Shown: positions 17,085-26,958, counted from the stretch's first letter. The stretch: 64,000 nucleotides of DNA from Marispirochaeta sp. (GCF_963668165.1 NZ_OY764209.1:372001-436000), one strand, 5' to 3'. The notes: generated by a model not told the origin, from the sequence alone. Numbers and translations: made by a program.

Positions 17085-17852
17085 ATGAAAAGATTTACGT
17101 ATGGAATTATTTTTCTGCTGATCCTGTCTCTTGCCATGCCTCTCTTCGCAGGAGGGAACAAAGAAGGGGACAATATAATTCAATTCGCCGGTTCAGGAGG
17201 CTACCCGCCATTTAATTTTATTAATGAAGATAACGAAGTAATCGGTTTTGACGTTGATGTGGCCAGGGAAATTGCAGAACGCCTGGGCTACGAACTGGAT
17301 TATGTTACTACTGCCTGGGACGGAATAATAGAGGGCCTGAGGGCAGGCCGCTACAATGGGATCCTCGGCAGTATGGCCATAACTCCGGAACGGCAGGAGG
17401 TGGTCGACTTCTCTGAACCCTACTACTATTCAGGAGCCCAGTTAATCGTAAGCAAAAAATCAGGAATAAACTCCCCCGCAGATCTTACCGGAAAGCATAA
17501 TGTGGGCCTGGTAACAGGAACAACCTTTGCCCAGGACGCAGAAAAGCTGGGAGTAAATATCAAATTTTACGAAGATGATAATCAGACCCTTATGGAGCTG
17601 ATCAACGGGCGCCTGCATGCGGTCATTACCGACAGGGTCGTTGGCCTGAACGCCATGAGCAAGATTCAGGGCGGCGATAACCTTACCCTGGCAGGGGAGC
17701 TGCTGCGGAAGGAAGAGTGTGCAATAGCATTTCAGAAGGATGATCCCCTCAGAGACAAGGTCAATAATATTCTTAAGGAGATGCGAGAGGACGGAACGCT
17801 TGCCAAAATCAGCGAGAACTGGTTTAACGGCGAGAATATCACCAACCCGTAA
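17085..17852 (+). CDS. Amino-acid ABC transporter substrate-binding protein
   Basis: A 255-residue periplasmic binding protein of SBP family 3. The signal peptide is MKRFTYGIIFLLILSLAMPLFA, with cleavage before GGNKEGDN, a mature start common in spirochaete binding proteins. The domain starts with IQFAGSGGYPPFNFINEDNEVIGFDVDVAREIAERLG and contains GRYNGILGSMAITPERQEVVDFSEPYY, the family signature that carries the Arg and Asp contacts for the amino-acid backbone. AAGGAGAT supports the start. It feeds the permease and ATPase encoded directly downstream. Polar amino acids are the usual cargo; which one cannot be told. Confidence 0.92.
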   Translation: MKRFTYGIIFLLILSLAMPLFAGGNKEGDNIIQFAGSGGYPPFNFINEDNEVIGFDVDVAREIAERLGYELDYVTTAWDGIIEGLRAGRYNGILGSMAITPERQEVVDFSEPYYYSGAQLIVSKKSGINSPADLTGKHNVGLVTGTTFAQDAEKLGVNIKFYEDDNQTLMELINGRLHAVITDRVVGLNAMSKIQGGDNLTLAGELLRKEECAIAFQKDDPLRDKVNNILKEMREDGTLAKISENWFNGENITNP

Positions 17853-17864
17853 GAGGGTACACAA

Positions 17865-18572
17865 TTGACTAATCTGTTCGACACCCTGATTTCCAAATTT
17901 CCATGGGACTTGTCGATTATCGTAAAGCGGTTTCCCTTTTTCTGGGAAGCCGCCATGGTTACTCTGACGATAACTGCATTGGGGATCATTGTCGGTATGA
18001 TCATCGGCCTGATAATGGCCCTGTTTCGAATATCCCATAACCGATTTCTTAAATCCATCGCCCGGATCTACATTTTTGTTATCCGCGGTACCCCGCTTCT
18101 GCTGCAGCTCTTCATTATCTACTACGGACTTACAGCCCTCGTTACTATTCCGCCGTTTCCCTCAGCGGTTATTGCATTGGCTGTTCACAACGGCGCTTAT
18201 ATAGGCGAGATTTTCCGGGGCGCTATTGTTTCTATAGATCGGGGACAGATGGAAGCGGCGCGCTCGATCGGAATGACCCACTCCAAGGCAATGAGCCGTA
18301 TTATTATGCCCCAGGCTTTCAAGCGGGCCATACCGCCTTTAGGAAACCAGTTCATAATTGCTCTTAAGGACTCGTCCCTGGCAAGCACCGTGACAGTTCC
18401 CGAACTGCTGTTGAAAGGGCGTCAGTTGGGATCATCATCCTTTAAGTACATGGAGATGCTGGTCATTGTAGCAATTTACTATCTTATTCTTACCACCATC
18501 TTTAATATCATCGTCAGCAAAACGGAAAAACGCTTCGCCCTTGGAAGCAAGGAGCAGGGGAAAATATGGTAG
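17865..18572 (+). CDS. Amino-acid ABC transporter permease (HisM/GlnP family)
   Basis: A 235-residue permease with about five membrane helices. The HisM-type motif [18 protein letters not shown] and the EAA loop ([37 protein letters not shown]), which docks on the ATPase, are both present. The start is TTG at 17865, with AAGAGGG upstream. It sits 12 bases after the binding-protein gene, and its end overlaps the ATPase start by 7 bases. One permease gene means it should work as a homodimer. Confidence 0.92.
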   Translation: MTNLFDTLISKFPWDLSIIVKRFPFFWEAAMVTLTITALGIIVGMIIGLIMALFRISHNRFLKSIARIYIFVIRGTPLLLQLFIIYYGLTALVTIPPFPSAVIALAVHNGAYIGEIFRGAIVSIDRGQMEAARSIGMTHSKAMSRIIMPQAFKRAIPPLGNQFIIALKDSSLASTVTVPELLLKGRQLGSSSFKYMEMLVIVAIYYLILTTIFNIIVSKTEKRFALGSKEQGKIW

Positions 18573-19297
18573 TAGAATTGAAGAACATAAATAAATGGTT
18601 CGGAGACCTGCATGTCCTGAAGGGGATAGATCTTACCATCAAGGAAAACGAGGTTGTGGTAATAATCGGACCCAGCGGTTCCGGAAAAAGTACCCTGCTG
18701 CGCTGCATCAATTTCCTCGAGATTCCCCAGAAGGGGACCGTCAGTATGAACGGCAAGGTGATCCATGCCAAACGGCACGATATCAACGCTGTGCGACGGG
18801 ACGTCGGTATGGTCTTTCAGCATTTTCATCTGTTTCCCCACAAAACGGTTCTGGGTAACGTAATCGAAGGGCCCACCCAGGTTAAAGGACTTCCCAAAGC
18901 GAAAGCCGAAAAAGAAGGTCTTGAACTGCTGGAAAAGGTTGGCCTTTCCGACAAAGCGGACGCCTACCCGTCAATGCTTTCGGGCGGGCAAAAGCAGAGA
19001 GTCGCAATTGCAAGAGCCCTTTCCATGAATCCCGGGGTCATGCTCTTTGATGAACCGACCTCCGCCCTGGACCCTGAACTTGTGGGTGAGGTAATTAACG
19101 TTATGGAAGATCTGGCCAAAGAAGGCATGACAATGGCCGTGGTCACCCATGAGATCTGGTTCGCGAAAGAAGCGGCCCATCGGGTTGTCGTTATGGACGA
19201 AGGAAAAATAATTGAAGAAGGATCACCGGAGGTCATATTCTCTGACCCGAAAGAAGAACGGACCAGACAGTTCCTTCAGCAGGTAATGAATTTTTAA
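18566..19297 (+). CDS. Amino-acid ABC transporter ATP-binding protein (GlnQ/HisP family)
   Basis: A 243-residue ABC ATPase of the polar amino-acid type. Walker A is [13 protein letters not shown], the Q-loop is [11 protein letters not shown], the signature is [15 protein letters not shown], and Walker B is [15 protein letters not shown], followed by the switch His in VVTHE. Length and order match GlnQ. It completes a three-gene importer (binding protein, permease, ATPase) and is followed by a strong terminator. Confidence 0.95.
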   Translation: MVVELKNINKWFGDLHVLKGIDLTIKENEVVVIIGPSGSGKSTLLRCINFLEIPQKGTVSMNGKVIHAKRHDINAVRRDVGMVFQHFHLFPHKTVLGNVIEGPTQVKGLPKAKAEKEGLELLEKVGLSDKADAYPSMLSGGQKQRVAIARALSMNPGVMLFDEPTSALDPELVGEVINVMEDLAKEGMTMAVVTHEIWFAKEAAHRVVVMDEGKIIEEGSPEVIFSDPKEERTRQFLQQVMNF

Positions 19298-19308
19298 AAC
19301 GATGCATC

Positions 19309-19337
19309 AAGGGCCCCCGCGCGGGGCCCTCTTTCTT
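19309..19337 (+). terminator. Intrinsic terminator after the amino-acid ABC operon
   Basis: Arms AGGGCCCC and GGGGCCCT around a short CGCG loop, followed by CTTTCTTT. The convergent ClC gene stops at the edge of this element. Confidence 0.85.
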
Positions 19338-21088
19338 TACAGCCCTTCCCGTTTTACCAGATACGACGAGATTATCATATTGCGGGTCACGAAGCCTGCC
19401 GGCGCCGCGACATCGGTTACCACAAGCAAGTTACTGCGCTCTTTCTTCATTCTGTTCAAAGCTTCATACAGGTCAGAATTCAGGTTTATGTTTATCTCTT
19501 TTCGCGCAAACAGGCTCTTTATGCTCTCCTCTTTCCGGCAGCCAGAACGAAACAGTTCTTCGTAACTGATTGTTCCGATCACCTGACCTTCATGAATAAC
19601 CGGCATTAGCCCGATCCCATTTTCGTGCATCACTCTCGAGACCTCTCCAACCCGGGATGCAGGATTACACGAAACAAGATCGGTCTTCATGATGTCTCCG
19701 ACCCGTACAGTCCGGAAAATAGGAATTCGCTTGTCCAGCTGGATTTTAATCCCCCGACGGGTCAGTTTCTTGGTATAGATTGTTTCGCGATAAAATTTCG
19801 CGGTGATAAAGTGCGCAACCACAACACTCAACATCAGTGGAAGCATGATTTCATAGTTCCGCGTCATTTCAAAAATCATTATAATTGCCGTTAAACTCGC
19901 TCCGGTTGTTCCGGCAACCACAGCGGCCATACCGACTATAGCGTAGGCCGACGGACAGGCGGTCAGCTCAGGAAAAAGACTTTTTACCCCGAGACCTACA
20001 ATGGCTCCAACGGCTGCCCCAAGAAACAGGGAGGGGGCAAAAATGCCTCCGGATCCACCGGCAGCCAGGGTCAGGGCATTGGCCGCGATCTTTGCCGCCA
20101 GCAGCACCAGGAGCAGCAGAACAATGGGAACGCTGTTGGCAAGAACTTCGGTAAGAAAGGCATAACCGACACCGTACACATAATACTCACCAAAGATTCG
20201 AAACAGGACATACCCGATCAGACCGACAAGAGCTCCGCCGGCCAGGGCTTTTACAGTGGAATTGATCGGCAATTCATCGAAAAAATCTTCGGTTTTATAA
20301 AGAACAGAAATAAAACCAATGGACACAAATCCCGCCAGGACCCCCAGGACAAGATAAAAAGAGAGTTCATAGGTCGAAACAAACTGGTACATGGGCAAGG
20401 TAAAGGCCGGAGAATTTCCAAGGATCAGCAGAGACACATGAGTGGCAATAGTAGAAGATATCACAAGGGGCATTATGGTCATAATGCTGTATTCCGGCAG
20501 TATAAGTTCGATAGCAAAGATTATACCGCCAATGGGAGCGTTAAAGGTGGCGCCGATACTGCCGGCGACCCCGGCACCCACCAGAATAATAACTTCCCGG
20601 GGAGAAAGCTTAAGCACCTGCCCCAGTGTGGATCCGAAACTGGCGCCTATCTGCACAATGGGTCCTTCCCGTCCCACGGAACCGCCGGCGCCGATGGTTA
20701 TCGCCGAGGCCAGTGACTTTACCAGGGCAACGACCGGACGAATGACACCCCGTTCTTCCATAACCGCCACCATGACTTCCGGAACTCCATGACCCTTGGC
20801 CTCGGGGGCCCATTTTTCAGTAATCCAGTTGGCCAGGGCAATCCCCAGCGCCGGAACCAGCACGACAAAAAGTCCCCAGCGACTGACAAAAGGGACCTCA
20901 GAATCATAAAAAAACGAGAAGGTGCCGTAAAAAAAAAGGTTGTGAAAAAAACCGATTAAATAACGGAACCCGACGGCCCCGAAACCGGCCACAATACCGA
21001 CAAGAACCGATAAGAGGCTTACATAGATGGTTTTATTTAAATGAGAGCTTTCCTCCGAAATCTGAACAGGACTGTTCGTGTGTGCCAT
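19337..21088 (-). CDS. ClC-family chloride channel or antiporter with C-terminal CBS domains
   Basis: A 583-residue membrane protein. The ion-path motifs are in order: KGHGVPEV (residues 98-105), GSVGREGPIVQ with the gating glutamate at residue 141, and GGSGGIFAPSLFLGAA further on. After about 440 residues of membrane region, two CBS motifs follow (VGDIMKTDLVSCNPASRVGEV and the one around LNSDLYEALNRMKKERSNLLVVT). The gating Glu is present; whether it is a channel or a Cl-/H+ exchanger cannot be decided without aligning the inner glutamate. The CBS pair probably binds adenine nucleotides and adjusts activity. It is a single gene between a convergent ABC operon and an upstream pseudouridine synthase gene on the same strand. 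Confidence 0.92.
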   Translation of the reverse strand: MAHTNSPVQISEESSHLNKTIYVSLLSVLVGIVAGFGAVGFRYLIGFFHNLFFYGTFSFFYDSEVPFVSRWGLFVVLVPALGIALANWITEKWAPEAKGHGVPEVMVAVMEERGVIRPVVALVKSLASAITIGAGGSVGREGPIVQIGASFGSTLGQVLKLSPREVIILVGAGVAGSIGATFNAPIGGIIFAIELILPEYSIMTIMPLVISSTIATHVSLLILGNSPAFTLPMYQFVSTYELSFYLVLGVLAGFVSIGFISVLYKTEDFFDELPINSTVKALAGGALVGLIGYVLFRIFGEYYVYGVGYAFLTEVLANSVPIVLLLLVLLAAKIAANALTLAAGGSGGIFAPSLFLGAAVGAIVGLGVKSLFPELTACPSAYAIVGMAAVVAGTTGASLTAIIMIFEMTRNYEIMLPLMLSVVVAHFITAKFYRETIYTKKLTRRGIKIQLDKRIPIFRTVRVGDIMKTDLVSCNPASRVGEVSRVMHENGIGLMPVIHEGQVIGTISYEELFRSGCRKEESIKSLFARKEININLNSDLYEALNRMKKERSNLLVVTDVAAPAGFVTRNMIISSYLVKREGL

Positions 21089-21170
21089 GGCAACTCTTTC
21101 CAGGATAAAAATAATGTATTTTTACTGTACCATATTTCCTGTTTTTGTTCGAGAGGAAGTAAGAATTGTA

Positions 21171-22142
21171 TTAATCTGAACCAGAATACGGTCTTGCGAA
21201 CAAGCTCTGAGTCCAGAAAGGGGGTTCTGCGCTTACATCCACCACTATATTGGAAGGAGAAAAACAAAAGGAAAGGCGTGCGCTGAATAGAGCCTGATGC
21301 GGAAACAGCAGACACTTTTGGTCTTCCTCGGTCAGCTCCCCTTTTATGAAGCGCAGAAAAAGTGTTTCATCCCGACCGTAGATCTTGTCCCCTACCAGCG
21401 GAAAACCCAGGGAACAGAGGCTCGCCCGGATCTGGTGGGTTTTACCGGTGTGCAGCCTGCAGCGCAGAAGGGATAATCCGTTTTTTCTGCTTTCCAGAAA
21501 CAGCTCGGTACGACAGTAACTTCTGCCGGGGCTTCCCGCGTCACCGGGGTCTTCTGCAGCGGGATCTTCCATAAAGATGCGCTTTTTCCGTACTGCGCTC
21601 TTTTCCGATTTCATCAGCCAGCCCCTGGCATCCCGAAAGGGTGGAAAATCACCATGCACCAGGCAAAGGTACTCCTTTAGTATTTTTCGTTTCCGCTGCT
21701 GCCGATAGAGGTAATCAGCACTGCCTGCGTTTCGGGCAATCAGCATAAGCCCCGAGGTCTCCCGATCCAGACGGCTGATCAGGTACACTGTCCCGTACCT
21801 GGCCGAGAGCATGCTCTGCAGTGTGTTATGAAGATAGATACCCCCCGGATGAACAGGAAGATCAGGAGGTTTGTTGACCACCAGAAAATCCGGGTTTTCC
21901 CGGACAATTCGGTATTCCCTGTTTACCTCCGGTTCCGGAACTGCCGGAGGATCATAGCTGACGCGCATTCCCCGGCGCAGTACCATATGACCTTCGGCGG
22001 GTTCTCCATCCACCAGAACACGTCGATCTTCCAGTTCAGCTTCCCATCCGGCTGAATCATGATACGTAAAACGCCCGGCGAGCCAGCTAACCAGGGAGAC
22101 TCCCGCTTCATGAGGGGCAATGACCGTCAGCCTGCGGGACAC
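21171..22142 (-). CDS. RluA-family pseudouridine synthase
   Basis: A 323-residue RNA pseudouridine synthase. An S4-like N-terminal region (residues 1-70, ending VLRRGMRVSYDPP) precedes the catalytic domain. The catalytic motif is YLISRLDRETSGLMLIAR, with the nucleophilic Asp in RLDRETSG, and the later motif is RLHTGKTHQIRASLCSLGFPLVGDKIYG. These are diagnostic for RluA/RluC/RluD. The modified position in rRNA or tRNA cannot be assigned. The C-terminal 25 residues after the motif are longer than usual. It lies two bases after the pyruvate kinase stop, so the two are probably cotranscribed. Confidence 0.92.
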   Translation of the reverse strand: MSRRLTVIAPHEAGVSLVSWLAGRFTYHDSAGWEAELEDRRVLVDGEPAEGHMVLRRGMRVSYDPPAVPEPEVNREYRIVRENPDFLVVNKPPDLPVHPGGIYLHNTLQSMLSARYGTVYLISRLDRETSGLMLIARNAGSADYLYRQQRKRKILKEYLCLVHGDFPPFRDARGWLMKSEKSAVRKKRIFMEDPAAEDPGDAGSPGRSYCRTELFLESRKNGLSLLRCRLHTGKTHQIRASLCSLGFPLVGDKIYGRDETLFLRFIKGELTEEDQKCLLFPHQALFSARLSFCFSPSNIVVDVSAEPPFWTQSLFARPYSGSD

Positions 22143-22144
22143 AC

Positions 22145-23572
22145 TTATACCGTTTCAGTCTTCAGCATATTGGCACTGGGACTCTCGATAAGGGGAATTC
22201 CCGCCACGTAGACAACCTTGTCTCCCCGCTTTACGTGGCCCATATCCAGGGCCAACTTACGGGCTTTCTGCAGGGTGGCATCGGTCTCACCCACATTGTC
22301 CATCAGTTCCCCATGTACTCCCCAGAGTATTTTCATGTAGCGCAGGGTCTCCTCTGTCTCGGTGAACGCAATAATCGGAAGGGATATCCGGTACTTGGAG
22401 AGCATCCGGGCGGTCCTTCCCCGCTTGGTAATGGCGATAATCGCCGAGGCGCGGGCCTCTTCGGCCATTATGCAAGCAGCGCGACAGATATTCTCCGCAT
22501 CGCTCAGGGCATGGTCCCGTTTAAGATAGGAGGTCTTTTTCAGGAGTTCCGGCCGAGATTCGGCAGCGGAAACTATTTGGTCCATAATGCCCACCGCGTT
22601 TACCGGGCTGATTCCCACTGAAGTCTCGGCAGAGAGCATTACGGCATCGGTACCATCGAAAACAGCGTTGGCTACATCGCTGGCCTCGGCTCTGGTCGGC
22701 CGGGGGTTTGTGATCATCGACTCCAGCATCTGGGTGGCGGTAATAACCGGCGTATTATGCATATTGCACTTTTCGATGATCATCTTCTGTAAAATGGGCA
22801 CGTCCTGGGTGGGCATCTCCACCCCGAGATCACCCCGGGCAACCATAATTACGTCTGCTTCGGCAACAATACCGTCAATGTCGGCAACCGCTTCGGGCTT
22901 TTCTATTTTGGCGATTATGGGCAGCAGCTTTCCGCGGTCCTTCATCAACCAGCGCAGCTCCTTGATATCGTCACGGCTGCGTACAAAGGAGAGGGCCACA
23001 AAATCGATGGGCTGACTGATGATAAACTCCAGGTCATTCTTGTCCTTTTCGGAAATCGACGATGCACTGACCTTTACCCCCGGCAGATTTATCCCCTTAC
23101 GGGACTTCAGCACACCTGAGTTCTTTACCGTGCAGAGGACTTCACTTCCTCCGGAAGAGAGGACCTCCAGGCGGATAAGTCCGTCATCAATAAGGATGGT
23201 ATCCCCCTTTTGGACATCTTCAGCCAATCGCTTATATGCGGTAGGCACCTTTCCGGGAGCACCGACGCATTCTTTTGTCGTTATAACAAGCTTCTCTCCG
23301 GCGGTTACCGGAATATCGGCTTCAAGGTCACCAAGCCGGATTTTGGGACCACAGAGATCCGCAAGGATAGCCACAGGACGCCCTGTCGAGGCGACCGCGG
23401 CCTGCACATTTTTCACAGCCTGGGCGTGAAACTCGTGGTCTCCATGAGAAAAATTCATCCTCACAATATCGAGCCCCGCTTCGATCATCTTTTCCAGTAC
23501 CGGAACGCTGTTGGATGCCGGTCCGATTGTTCCGATGATTTTTGTTTTTGTCAGGGTTACGGAATGTTCCAT
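22145..23572 (-). CDS. pyk: Pyruvate kinase
   Basis: About 475 residues from the ATG at 23572 (MEHSVTLTKTKIIGTIGPAS), the normal length. The frame is open 36 codons further upstream, but that part has no pyruvate kinase similarity. The barrel motifs are standard: VRMNFSHGDHEFH, the B domain from about residue 70, IIAKIEKPEAVADIDGIVAEADVIMVARGDLGVEMP containing the ESIDGI-type signature with the catalytic Lys, and TQMLESMITNPRPTRAEASDVANAVFDGTDAVMLSAETSVG. The C-terminal allosteric domain ends normally. It converts phosphoenolpyruvate and ADP to pyruvate and ATP in the cytoplasm. The ribosome site is weak (CAGGAT, rather far upstream). Confidence 0.95.
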   Translation of the reverse strand: MEHSVTLTKTKIIGTIGPASNSVPVLEKMIEAGLDIVRMNFSHGDHEFHAQAVKNVQAAVASTGRPVAILADLCGPKIRLGDLEADIPVTAGEKLVITTKECVGAPGKVPTAYKRLAEDVQKGDTILIDDGLIRLEVLSSGGSEVLCTVKNSGVLKSRKGINLPGVKVSASSISEKDKNDLEFIISQPIDFVALSFVRSRDDIKELRWLMKDRGKLLPIIAKIEKPEAVADIDGIVAEADVIMVARGDLGVEMPTQDVPILQKMIIEKCNMHNTPVITATQMLESMITNPRPTRAEASDVANAVFDGTDAVMLSAETSVGISPVNAVGIMDQIVSAAESRPELLKKTSYLKRDHALSDAENICRAACIMAEEARASAIIAITKRGRTARMLSKYRISLPIIAFTETEETLRYMKILWGVHGELMDNVGETDATLQKARKLALDMGHVKRGDKVVYVAGIPLIESPSANMLKTETV

Positions 23573-23688
23573 ATATATAGGGTATATCCTGAGGGCTCCC
23601 CAATGCAACAGAATTACTCCACCGGAACCATCATTTTTTGCATTCTTAACATTGTACTGATGGTCGTATATGTGTAGCATAGAGATCC

Positions 23689-24378
23689 ATGGGAAAACAC
23701 CACAGTAAAAACAGTTTCCACCGCTGGCTGCAAACCAGGATTCCTCTGAAATCTGACCAATCCCCCGGAGATGAAAAAATAAACGCCCTGACCCATCTGG
23801 CAGGCTTCATTCTTGCTCTGTTCGGAACGTTGCCGCTTATCCTGCGGGCTGTCGAGGGAGGGCGTCCCTGGATGGTCTTCAGTGCTTCGGCCTATTCCCT
23901 CTCCATGCTCGTTCTCTATGGAGCCTCGACCATGTACCACTGGGCACGCCGGGACACAACCAAACGCATTGGACGCATCTTTGATCATCTTGCTATTTAC
24001 CTGCTGATTGCCGGCACCTATACACCGATTACCTTTCGTATATGGGAGCCTGAAGGACCCGTCATTCTGACCATTCTCTGGGCAATTGTTGCAATCGGTT
24101 TTATAATCAAGATCCTCTTCTGGCAGCGATTCAAGGTTTTTCATGTCGCAGTCTATCTGGCAATGGGCTGGCTTATTGTATTCTTCTGGAAACCCGTTAC
24201 AGAAAGGATTCCCCGGGAGTTTCTTTTCTGGGCCCTTGCCGGAGGACTGAGTTATACCATAGGGGTTGCTTTCTACGCACAAAAACGGTTCCCTTATCAT
24301 CACGCTATCTGGCACCTCTTTGTTCTGGGAGGATCGATATTCTTTTACCTCGGGATTTATTATCACATTCTGGTGTAA
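23689..24378 (+). CDS. Hemolysin III family membrane protein (PAQR fold)
   Basis: A 229-residue protein with seven predicted membrane helices. The family histidine motifs are all present: EKINALTHLAGFILALFG near residue 28, ASTMYHWARR near 85, FDHLAIYLLIAGTYTPITF near 103 and a C-terminal YHHAIWHLFVLGGSIFFYLGIYYH. These match the metal-binding residues of PAQR/YqfA proteins. Despite the name, most are not toxins; a role in membrane lipid state is discussed for the family. The gene is divergent from pyruvate kinase. Its first 25 residues are basic and more variable. Confidence 0.9.
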   Translation: MGKHHSKNSFHRWLQTRIPLKSDQSPGDEKINALTHLAGFILALFGTLPLILRAVEGGRPWMVFSASAYSLSMLVLYGASTMYHWARRDTTKRIGRIFDHLAIYLLIAGTYTPITFRIWEPEGPVILTILWAIVAIGFIIKILFWQRFKVFHVAVYLAMGWLIVFFWKPVTERIPREFLFWALAGGLSYTIGVAFYAQKRFPYHHAIWHLFVLGGSIFFYLGIYYHILV

Positions 24379-24427
24379 ACCGGACACACAAAGATATCGA
24401 CGTTTTATAAATTTTCTCTATTTACTC

Positions 24428-24471
24428 TTGATCTTCCCTGACAATCTTCGTATACTCTATTTTGTCAGGGA
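24428..24471 (+). promoter_or_regulatory. zwf promoter with flanking inverted repeat
   Basis: TTGATC (24428-24433) and TATACT (24451-24456) are spaced by 17 bases, a good sigma70-type promoter. A perfect 10-base inverted repeat, TCCCTGACAA (24435-24444) and TTGTCAGGGA (24462-24471), places one arm in the spacer and the other over the predicted start site. This is a typical repressor operator layout. The leader before zwf would be about 195 bases. Confidence 0.65.
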
Positions 24472-24659
24472 GCTTGCCGGAGCAGCTTGCGCACCTTCAG
24501 CTCCTCTTTCGGGGTACATGCTGCACTTTCAACCTGAATCAACGTACCTCGTTCCGGCGGGCTCTATGACATTTTTACTCCATACACGAATCACCCCTTG
24601 CCAGAAAGACTGCTTCTTCCTATCTTATCCAGGTAACACCTACAGGAGAATGAGAGTCT

Positions 24660-25994
24660 ATGCCCGTTAGTGATTCTGCAATTATTATACTGGGAGCCTC
24701 CGGCGACCTGGCCAAGCGCAAGCTGATCCCCGCCCTGGAACGCCTGTTCCACAAAAAAGAGATTGATGATACCTGCCGTGTCATTGGGTCCGGAAGAACC
24801 CCTTTCAGCCATGACAGTTTTCGAGCCCACTTTGACAGGGACCGGGAATTCAGTCAGCTGCTTTACTACCACCAGGGAATAGAGGGTATACGGGAGTTTG
24901 TCTACGCCCTCAAGAATTTTAAGCGAATCATCATCTTTTTTTCCCTTCCTCCCAAGGTCTACGCCGACACCTCCGAGGCCCTTTATAAGGAGGGTTTTCG
25001 AGACGAGACTACCCTTATAATTGAAAAGCCCTTTGGTTATGACCTCGATAGCGCCCGTCAACTTAATGCAGATCTTCAGCGCTGCTTCAATGAGCTTCAG
25101 ATCTTTCGGATTGACCACTACCTGGCAAAAGAGGCGGTCCAGAATATCCTGGTGTTCCGTTTTGCCAACGCCATCTTCTACCCTGTCTGGAACTCCCGCT
25201 ACATTGAGTCGATCCAGATCAATGCCCTGGAAGACATCGGGGTTGAAGATCGGGGGGCCTATTTTGACGGAGCGGGAATAATACGCGATATGGTACAAAA
25301 CCACCTGATGCAGCTTTTATCCCTGCTGACAATGGAGGCCCCGGTAAACCTGGAAGCGGAGGAGATCCGGATCCAGAAAATGCAGATCCTCAAGGCTCTT
25401 GAAATCAAACGCTGGGCAAAGATGCAGTACCAGGGATATCATGACGAAAAAGGTGTGCCCCAGAACTCAAAAACCGAAACATACGCCGAACTGGAGATGA
25501 CGATCAACAACTTCCGCTGGAACGGCATTCCCGTGTATATACGCACAGGCAAGGCAGTGCACCGCAAGGGCACGGAGATCGGAATCCGCTTTAAAAAGGG
25601 CCCCCAACTGCTCTATAACACCGCCGGACAGATTCCGCCGAATCAGATCATATTTAACATACAGCCGGATGCCGGTATTCTGATGGACTTTATGGCCAGG
25701 GAACCGGGAGGCAGCGGCAGGATAAGCTCCACCAATATGACCTTCTGCTATTCAAACAGCTTTCTGGATGCGGAAATCCCCGAGGCCTACCAAAAGCTTC
25801 TGCTTGACGCCATACGGGGAGACCGGACCCTTTTTATCAGTGCCGAAGAGACAGAACTCTCCTGGGAAAAGTTTGCTCCGACCCTGCAGGACGAAACGCC
25901 GGGAACCTACGAACGGGGGACTTTACCCCCCTCGCCGCTGGGAATCGACTGGATTGATTTTGACAAATACGGTTCCGCCTGCCGGCTGGATTAA
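24660..25994 (+). CDS. zwf: Glucose-6-phosphate 1-dehydrogenase
   Basis: A 444-residue enzyme, slightly shorter than the E. coli form (491). The NADP loop is IILGASGDLAKRKLIPAL at residues 8-25, the catalytic motif RIDHYLAKEAVQN with the essential Asp-His-Tyr is near residue 150, and EKPFG lies at about 122-126. The substrate-binding segment IRTGKAVHRKGTEIGIRFK is also intact. It oxidises glucose-6-phosphate to 6-phosphogluconolactone and starts the oxidative pentose phosphate route, making NADPH. The ATG at 24660 has GGAGAATGAGAG upstream. The gene stands alone; pgl and gnd are not in the window. The long leader and the symmetric promoter element suggest regulation. Confidence 0.93.
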   Translation: MPVSDSAIIILGASGDLAKRKLIPALERLFHKKEIDDTCRVIGSGRTPFSHDSFRAHFDRDREFSQLLYYHQGIEGIREFVYALKNFKRIIIFFSLPPKVYADTSEALYKEGFRDETTLIIEKPFGYDLDSARQLNADLQRCFNELQIFRIDHYLAKEAVQNILVFRFANAIFYPVWNSRYIESIQINALEDIGVEDRGAYFDGAGIIRDMVQNHLMQLLSLLTMEAPVNLEAEEIRIQKMQILKALEIKRWAKMQYQGYHDEKGVPQNSKTETYAELEMTINNFRWNGIPVYIRTGKAVHRKGTEIGIRFKKGPQLLYNTAGQIPPNQIIFNIQPDAGILMDFMAREPGGSGRISSTNMTFCYSNSFLDAEIPEAYQKLLLDAIRGDRTLFISAEETELSWEKFAPTLQDETPGTYERGTLPPSPLGIDWIDFDKYGSACRLD

Positions 25995-26028
25995 TCCTTC
26001 CTGCGTAAATTCACTTTTACGCACACAC

Positions 26029-26910
26029 CTACCCTTCCTGTCTCATACCCCTGGGCCCGGCTTTCCGCGCCTGACGTGGACTGATGCCCGTATAGCGGTG
26101 AAAAGTCCGGCTGAAGGCGCTGTGGGATGAGAAACCACAGGTTAAAGCTATCTCGGTTACCGGAATCCGGGTACGGACCAGGAGCTCCAGAGCCCGTTGC
26201 ACCCGCATCTCTGAAAATACGGCAGCAGGGCTCTTTCCCTCCTGCTGCTGAAACAGACGCCGCAGGTGGCTGACGCTTACCCCGCTCTCTTTGGCCACCT
26301 GTTCAACGCTTATGCCGTACTCCATTTTCGACTCATAGATACTCCTGGCTCTGGCTACAATCCGCGCAGCCTGAGGACGGTCATCGGGCTGCAGAAAGTC
26401 ATCCTTTTTTTCCAGAACAAAAAAGGTCAGATTCAACAGCAGCTGCTGAAAATAAATCGGCGTTATTCTTAAGGGATTAAAAAAGTGGTCATACGCCGCG
26501 CGGGCCTCCTTTCTGAGCCATTCGGCTTCAGACGCACTCAGGGAAACTGAAAGCCAGCCGTCCCGGCGGCAATACTGCTCCAGTTCCTTGGGTACAATAT
26601 CGTAATGAACAACCGCAATCTCGGCATTCATATCCTGAGGACTCCCGCTGCCGCGCCAGCCGTGCATATTGTCGGGGCCGAATATCCAGAGAGTCCGAGC
26701 CGCGGCCTTTTCAAGTCCGGATGCAAGTACGGGGCGAATTTTTCCTTGCAGCACTGCCTGGAACTCCCAGACCCTGCGCCGCCGGATCCTTTCCGGATAG
26801 GCGTCATACCGCCGCAATCCCTTGTTAGAATAGACAATCATGAGCGTTTCGGCACAGTTTATCATTGATAGTGTACAGCCGTCAAAGGGAGGTTCCGGTA
26901 GAATCTCCAT
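26029..26910 (-). CDS. AraC-family regulator divergent from a Gfo/Idh oxidoreductase
   Basis: A 293-residue regulator. The N-terminal half is a cupin-like sensing domain. The C-terminal 100 residues hold the two AraC helix-turn-helix motifs (GISVEQVAKESGVSVSHLRRLFQQQEGKSPAAVF and RIPVTEIALTCGFSSHSAFSRTFHRYTGISPRQARK). The start at 26910 lies about 48 bases from the start of the divergent oxidoreductase gene, so a single short region must serve both promoters, and this protein most likely controls that gene. The shape resembles regulators of rhamnose-type or polyol catabolic genes, but the inducer is unknown. Confidence 0.9.
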   Translation of the reverse strand: MEILPEPPFDGCTLSMINCAETLMIVYSNKGLRRYDAYPERIRRRRVWEFQAVLQGKIRPVLASGLEKAAARTLWIFGPDNMHGWRGSGSPQDMNAEIAVVHYDIVPKELEQYCRRDGWLSVSLSASEAEWLRKEARAAYDHFFNPLRITPIYFQQLLLNLTFFVLEKKDDFLQPDDRPQAARIVARARSIYESKMEYGISVEQVAKESGVSVSHLRRLFQQQEGKSPAAVFSEMRVQRALELLVRTRIPVTEIALTCGFSSHSAFSRTFHRYTGISPRQARKAGPRGMRQEG

Positions 26911-26958
26911 AGCCCATTACCCAAACCACACAGATATGAATGTGTGCAAGGAGATTCA

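Noticed and set aside
26002..26023. TGCGTAAA...TTTACGCA palindrome between zwf and the AraC gene as a terminator
   Set aside because: The stem is short, and there is no T run on either strand; it may be chance.
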